Shown here in pieces: positions 58,906-64,000 of a DNA stretch of 64,000 nucleotides. The first letter of the stretch is position 1. Each line of letters begins with the position of its first letter. Origin of the DNA: Acanthaster planci. Taxonomy: Eukaryota > Echinodermata > Asteroidea > Valvatida > Acanthasteridae. The stretch lies in the NCBI RefSeq assembly GCF_001949145.1, contig NW_019091360.1, positions 3,343,047 to 3,407,046 of the forward strand, given 5' to 3'. Both the position numbers and the translations under genes were made by a program. The notes under the pieces were generated by a model. The model was given only the letters and a program-made list of their open reading frames with translations. It had not been told where the DNA came from and searched no databases.

Positions 58906-61900
58906 GGCTCTCCAGAGTTTACAAAATACACCGCCAAATCCTTGAAAATAGTCTTCTAGAGCTTGTTAAATCCAAATGGGGGGAAAGGGTTATAACGACG
59001 GGGCGGTTTGACTTTTTAATCTGCAGAGAGGTATGATGTTCACACAATTCCTGATGGGGGGGGTATCTGAAGAGGTCTGGGAGGGAAAGGCGATAGTCAG
59101 TGCAGAAATGGAAACCTCAGGAAGGTACATGTACATGTATGAACGCATGGGCGATGATACCGTCGTGTCAAATTCACTCCTCCAGACATGACTTTATCTC
59201 GGTCGTTTCGGACAGCTTAGAGATAGAATGATCAAAAAAACCCTTTCAGCGAAACTGTTGCCCTGCTCTCTATGCAAGTCGATGGGCGACTGTCTGCTCA
59301 AAACATGAGGAAATTTTTCTCCCTCGTAGGTTGCTGTTACCAATGTGTGTGTGTGTCATCTCCAGCTGCTTGGCAGTAACTGCACAGTTCATTCAGAGAG
59401 GATTAACTATGTGTACGGAGCAGCTTTAAATGAAGGCTGTATCATCAGCCCTCGGAGCACAACCATCGTCTCTCGTTAGTTCGTCTCTGGCTTGATTTTG
59501 ACACACTGGTATGATTTCATCAACCGATGCACAGTTGTTTCTATCGTAGCACAATAGCCATCTACTGAAGTCAAACTCCTCAACGGCAACCTGTACTTCA
59601 GCCACTGGTGATGTTTTTGCAACAGACCAAAAAAAGCACGAGGAGAAAAAAAAAATGCCAACACCTGAGGCAGTGTTTCCCTCCACTGAATTTCCCCCTC
59701 AGTGAAAACAAACCCGGGTTCTCTTTGTATTGTTGCACGGCAAAGGAAAAGAAGGAGAGACCACACGAGCTCCCACCCTGGCGCAACTTCCTCCTTCAAT
59801 AGGCTGTAACTGACTGGCTGGGCACTGGGTCAGGTCCACTGTGTGGAAACACAAACACTGAAGCCCCCGCGCGGTACCAGGGATCTTAGGATTACCAGCC
59901 CCGGTGGGGCCCAGCACACCTGCCACGGCCCAGCGCCCACTTGAAAGACAGGCAAGAGGGGTAGGCTGAACGGGACGGAGGGCTAACAATGGGTGCCCAT
60001 TCAGGGCTCTGGCATCCTTGAGCTGAAGCCAATGCACACACACACACTCACACTCGGAGCATGCCGATACAAGAGTCTTGGAGATTGGGAGGAGTGAAGT
60101 TTGTTGAGTGCTATGCACTCTTACTGTTCCCCCCCTCCCACCTGGTGCGACGTAAGACTAAGAGATGACCAATAAATCGGTTTTGTCAGTGCCAACAAAG
60201 GCCCCCCTACCGATCTAGGTTTCGCCCTTCACAATCCCCCCCAATCTTTTCTTCTCTTCACACCTATGCATTGACATGCAGTGGGACGTGCCAAAACAAC
60301 ACAAAAAAAAAGGCAAGATGGGGCTTTCATGCAGGGGCATATCTCTAGAGCTGTTTCCATTGTCTTCGGAGTCACTTTCTTCCCGTACAACACGACTCCA
60401 GCGCAAGTGTCTGTCCATGCATTGAACGGATGAATATGCTAGCTGGCCAAGCGTAAACAATGGAGTCTTGTGAATGGTTCGGCTGGGTAATCGTCTTAGT
60501 GAAATCAATCGGGTATACACTGTCCAATTTTACCAATCCCTTGAGCAGAATGCGAAGGTGTCTGGCCCCATTGTCAGAGGCGTTGGGCTATTTGCTCCCT
60601 GTGTATTCATCAGGTTTCTAATAATCCCCCAACCTGAAACCCAGGAGAGATCGAAAACCTTCAAAAGCTCTCCCCCCCCCTGGAAAGTTGAATAACACCA
60701 GAATGCACGCAGGTGGTGGACAAAGGGGCCATGAAGATCCGGGTTGGGGCTGGAGAGGGTATGGAGAGGGCTACTTGTGAGGATGGACAGAGGCCATCTT
60801 GAGCCCAAATGAGTGGTTTCAAGAGGGTGTTTTTTTGGGGGGACGACTGAATGCATGGAGCCCTTCAACAGTCTTCATGGGTGGGGTGAGACAGTACACA
60901 AACCCATGGGAATATTCGATGACCCATCACTGGTGTCCAGACTGAATACCAGCAAAAACAAAAGCACACATAATAACCAGTGCCAATCAACATCTGACTC
61001 AAAGATTCCGCACCCCAAAAAGAGATGCTGCAACTTGTGTACAAGACTACACATACATATATGTACATGTACAATGCTTATTCCTAACAAAACACCGTGC
61101 TATTTTGACATGTACATGAGAGTCTACGATGAAGTATGAACAAGTAACAAATTAACAGCATTTATTGTACATGTACATGTACTTGTCCAGTCAGTGCATA
61201 TCATGCAGTTTCAACCTCCTCCTCACAGTCAAAATGGGAGAGCATGTAAAACTGAAAACATGTACATGCACATATGTACACTGTATAGGTAGATGTGTAA
61301 GTTCTCTTTCTGATAGACACACACACACACATGTGAACGTACATGTACTGTACATTTGACAGAACTCGACCAAGACATCAGTTTCAGGAAACAATACTCC
61401 TGCACCTGTGAAACTTGTATGCAATTATTAAATGTAAAAGATCTTGCAGGAGCCAGACTTTCTCTTAAGTAAACTAACATGCTCATTTCCTATACATGTA
61501 CGAGTACGTTCCCAGAGATCCAAGTATAAAGCTTTCCTGTTTTAAGGAAGACATTGTGGGAAAAACACTTGCTATACAGTGTGTCCATCCACCTACGTCT
61601 GAACACATGTATCTCTTTAACTGATGTGAAGCCAGTCTTCCTTGGCAAATGGTCGCACACTTCATCAATTCTTCAGTTTCTGTCATTGCCAGCTCTCTCC
61701 CTGTCCCCCACGTGCCTTAGGACAGTCTTTTCCAGCCACTTGGGCTGGGATCAACACTGAAATACATGGACTGCCATCCCCTGTAGCCTCAAGAAACAAG
61801 GACGAAGGAGAGAAAGAAAAAAAAAACCTGACTGACGAACTCACCGAAGCCCAAGAATGCTGAAAGCCAATGACCTGGGATGGCATATTCTCTGTCCAGG

Positions 61901-64000
61901 TGTTTTTCAAATTAACAAAAACTCTGGAATGTTATTTTGTTACTTAAGGGCTTTCTCTTCTTATCTTAATAAACATGCGGGACCCGCTCAACTCTGTTAT
62001 GGCCCACACAGACGAATATTACTGCAATTTCGAGAAAACAATTTTCCTCTACGGATTCGGGGCCACTTAGAAATCACTAGAGTGAAGCGGATGGGGGGGT
62101 TTAACTGCAAGTGAATGTACACTGGGGATGAAACAGCAAGCGCAAACAATGTGAGTGAGTGATCTGAGGAAAATCAATTGAAAGTTGGACTACCTCATCC
62201 CTCTTGGCAAGATCACGTACTGATCGCGTACAGGAACGCGAATAAAGTGACTCTGCGAATTTTACTGATCGGGTACAGGTGCACGTATGTGTCTCTTACG
62301 TGCTGGGTATTTTACAAAGGAAAATTACATGTAGGGTTAAGTATCTTGGCAAAGATTCTAGGGTATGGCACTGATATGTATCATGTACATCAGGGTTTTA
62401 GCTACGATGGGGGAAAGTGGGAGTGCAACTTGAAGAGCCAAGAATTCATGTGCGAAGCACGCAAACCCAGCGCGCAGCACAAAGTCTGTAACAACCGGTG
62501 TCCAAGGCCAACTTGACAGCTTTAGAAGCTTCTTCATGTTGTCTCTGGTAGTCTCTGTCGTTTTTGATATTGCATTGCTCGCAAGCTAATACACTGATGT
62601 GCATACATACAGGTACTTTCTGTCTGCTTCATTTCACCTTAACAGTCCCAAATCCCCTGATTTCAATATAATTTCACAAACATCCTAGGGGTTAGTTAGG
62701 GTTTGATGCCCCCCCAAAAAGTAGTTCTGCTTCCTATTACGTGGTATATGAACAACTGTAGGGACGTAGGGTAGGAAAGCAGGCAATTCTTTTTCTTGAA
62801 GGGGGGGGCTTTTTAATTCTGATTCAGTGTGCAGATGGGTGTGAACTGGTTAAACATAAGAAAGGTTGGAAGCATTTGTTTCAAACAAAATGAACAACAC
62901 TTGGAAGGGTACCAGCTACACGTATAAGTCAAACAACAATTTGACACATTTTTTTTATTATTTTCAAACATTCTTCACAATTTCTCCCAATTCTCCCCCC
63001 CAAAAAAATTAAAATCGGTGGTCATACTGTCTTAATAGGGTAAACTGCTGGTCCAGAAAAAGGAAGCGTACATGTACTAAGGGGGGGCGGTGCGGATATA
63101 CATGTACAGGTACAATGTACAAGTAGGTGCATACATGTACATGGACACAGGCGCGAGTAGTGGTTACAGAGCCCCATCCCATAGACATGTTATCTGTGTG
63201 CACGACACGTATTGTATACATGTACACTCCCTGTCATTATGCCGTACATAGAGAGCACACTACACTTTGTACGTTAACAAAGAAAACTAATCACATTTCT
63301 GGGAGCAAAAGCCTGAATGCTTTCTGGAAGTTTCAGTTTGGTGTGACAAGAAATTAGTGCAATGATCAGTGCACGTATACCGGGTACACTGTATGTATTC
63401 ACAGCATTTACGCAATCAGGGTTTGCTATGTGAACATCCATATGACTGCACCGGTGGGCCTTCCGGTGAAAGGTGCAAAGGGTGAGGCATGACGCATACC
63501 TCGTTACCTTCAAGTATATGGATGCGCAGCACTTGACAGTCATGATACATACATGTACATGTAGGAAACCCAGGTCTACAACGGAAGGATGTGCCGTAAC
63601 GCAGGAGACCCGTCCCCCCCCCTCCATCTCCACCCTCCAGGTACAGTGGATCGTGTCAAAGGGGGAGGGGAGAGGAGAGGGGAAAGATGTCTGGGAGGGT
63701 TACTCTTTCAAAAGCTGAAAAAACTACGAATCGACTGCAGACAAGTTGCTCAGTCCTGGAAAGGACCTGCTTAGCTGATCTGGATTACCAGCTCAGCTTG
63801 CACGGGATGTCTATTGCTACTGAATGGCTCACTGCTCTTGTTATGCCGATTACATAAATTTGCTAAGTATCTGCTTGAAGCAGCCGAACAATACCGATAC
63901 GGATGAGGGTCACAGAACATACCGGTAGAGTACACAATGACCTAGCCTTTGATCAAGGCGCCTGCGGCAAAATGGATAGTCGCTCAAGGGTGAGGAGCTG
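58906..64000. other. Upstream region of the ACVR1-like gene
   Basis: No gene can be supported. A GC-richer part around 59840-60000 could hold promoter or untranslated-exon sequence. Minus-strand frames at 59426-59686, 59699-60118 and 60215-60520 have no recognised domain. There are CA/TG microsatellites near 59343, 60036 and 61318, dense TACATGTA palindromes at 61060-61180 and 63065-63145, and a dispersed-repeat copy at 62641-62700. Confidence 0.4.
62641..62700 (-). repeat. Dispersed repeat, copy 3 of 3 (inverted)
   Basis: The complement reads CCCCTAGGATGTTTGTGAAA and then ATTGAAATCAGGGGATTTGG, matching the copies at 8689 and 57353. Confidence 0.65.

Noticed and set aside
59426-59686. Minus-strand frame with a hydrophobic IFFFSSCFFW stretch as the missing signal peptide of the ACVR1-like gene
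   Set aside because: No good GT donor in phase 1 follows the hydrophobic part, as the 56466 acceptor requires, and the hydrophobic stretch partly comes from a T-run.
62178-62516. 112-codon plus-strand frame upstream of the receptor
   Set aside because: No domain, no Kozak context and no splice support; the composition is like the surrounding spacer.
1-64000. CRISPR arrays, operons, phage or bacterial mobile elements, rRNA genes
   Set aside because: None was seen; the window has eukaryotic gene structure throughout.

Overview
This is a stretch of animal nuclear DNA. It has long introns with GT/AG splice sites, AT-rich spacers, many small inverted-repeat transposons and two runs of N from a draft assembly. 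A BMP type I receptor of the ALK1/2 group, C2H2 zinc-finger genes, a tRNA-derived SINE and very frequent TACATGTA palindromes suggest a marine invertebrate deuterostome. My best guess is an echinoderm (sea star or sea urchin), but this is inference, not proof.

Layout. Bases 1-8877 (minus strand) hold the 5' part of a secreted or membrane protein with fibronectin type III repeats: a tiny signal-peptide exon at 8821-8877 and three FN3 exons near 1.2-3.0 kb. The gene runs off the left edge, and its large first intron carries a SINE and foldback repeats. Bases 11419-12942 (plus) hold zinc-finger gene ZF-A. Bases 16443-20845 (plus) hold a three-exon, ten-finger gene, ZF-B, with an acidic region and a histidine-rich tail. 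About 14 kb of spacer follows, with foldback elements. Bases 35333-38694 (minus) hold a three-exon zinc-finger gene, ZF-C, a clear paralogue of ZF-A. Bases 38.9-46 kb are transposon-rich: TTAA-bounded foldbacks, a decayed pogo/Tigger-like transposase and a repeat cut by the first assembly gap. Bases 48816-58905 (minus) hold an eight-exon BMP type I receptor (ALK1/2, ACVR1-like) of 533 codons that is complete from its cysteine-rich ectodomain to its stop. Bases 59-64 kb are its upstream region, with no gene I can support.

How the genes relate. The zinc-finger genes form a local family. ZF-A and ZF-C share a C-terminal tail (PTEREIAEVVVNMLAQ), an N-terminal SVGVQV-x-LC-x-C motif and matching fingers. 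ZF-B and ZF-C each begin with a short exon that ends in splice phase 2 and carries a similar helical motif (G-[YF]-x4-D-F-[IL]-H-x-L). In ZF-C this module appears in a phase 2-2 exon that can be skipped without breaking the frame. I recognise no named domain for these motifs, and I regard them as the best candidate for something undescribed here. The receptor is a membrane serine/threonine kinase expected to signal through SMAD1/5/8-type proteins; nothing in the sequence links it functionally to the zinc-finger genes.
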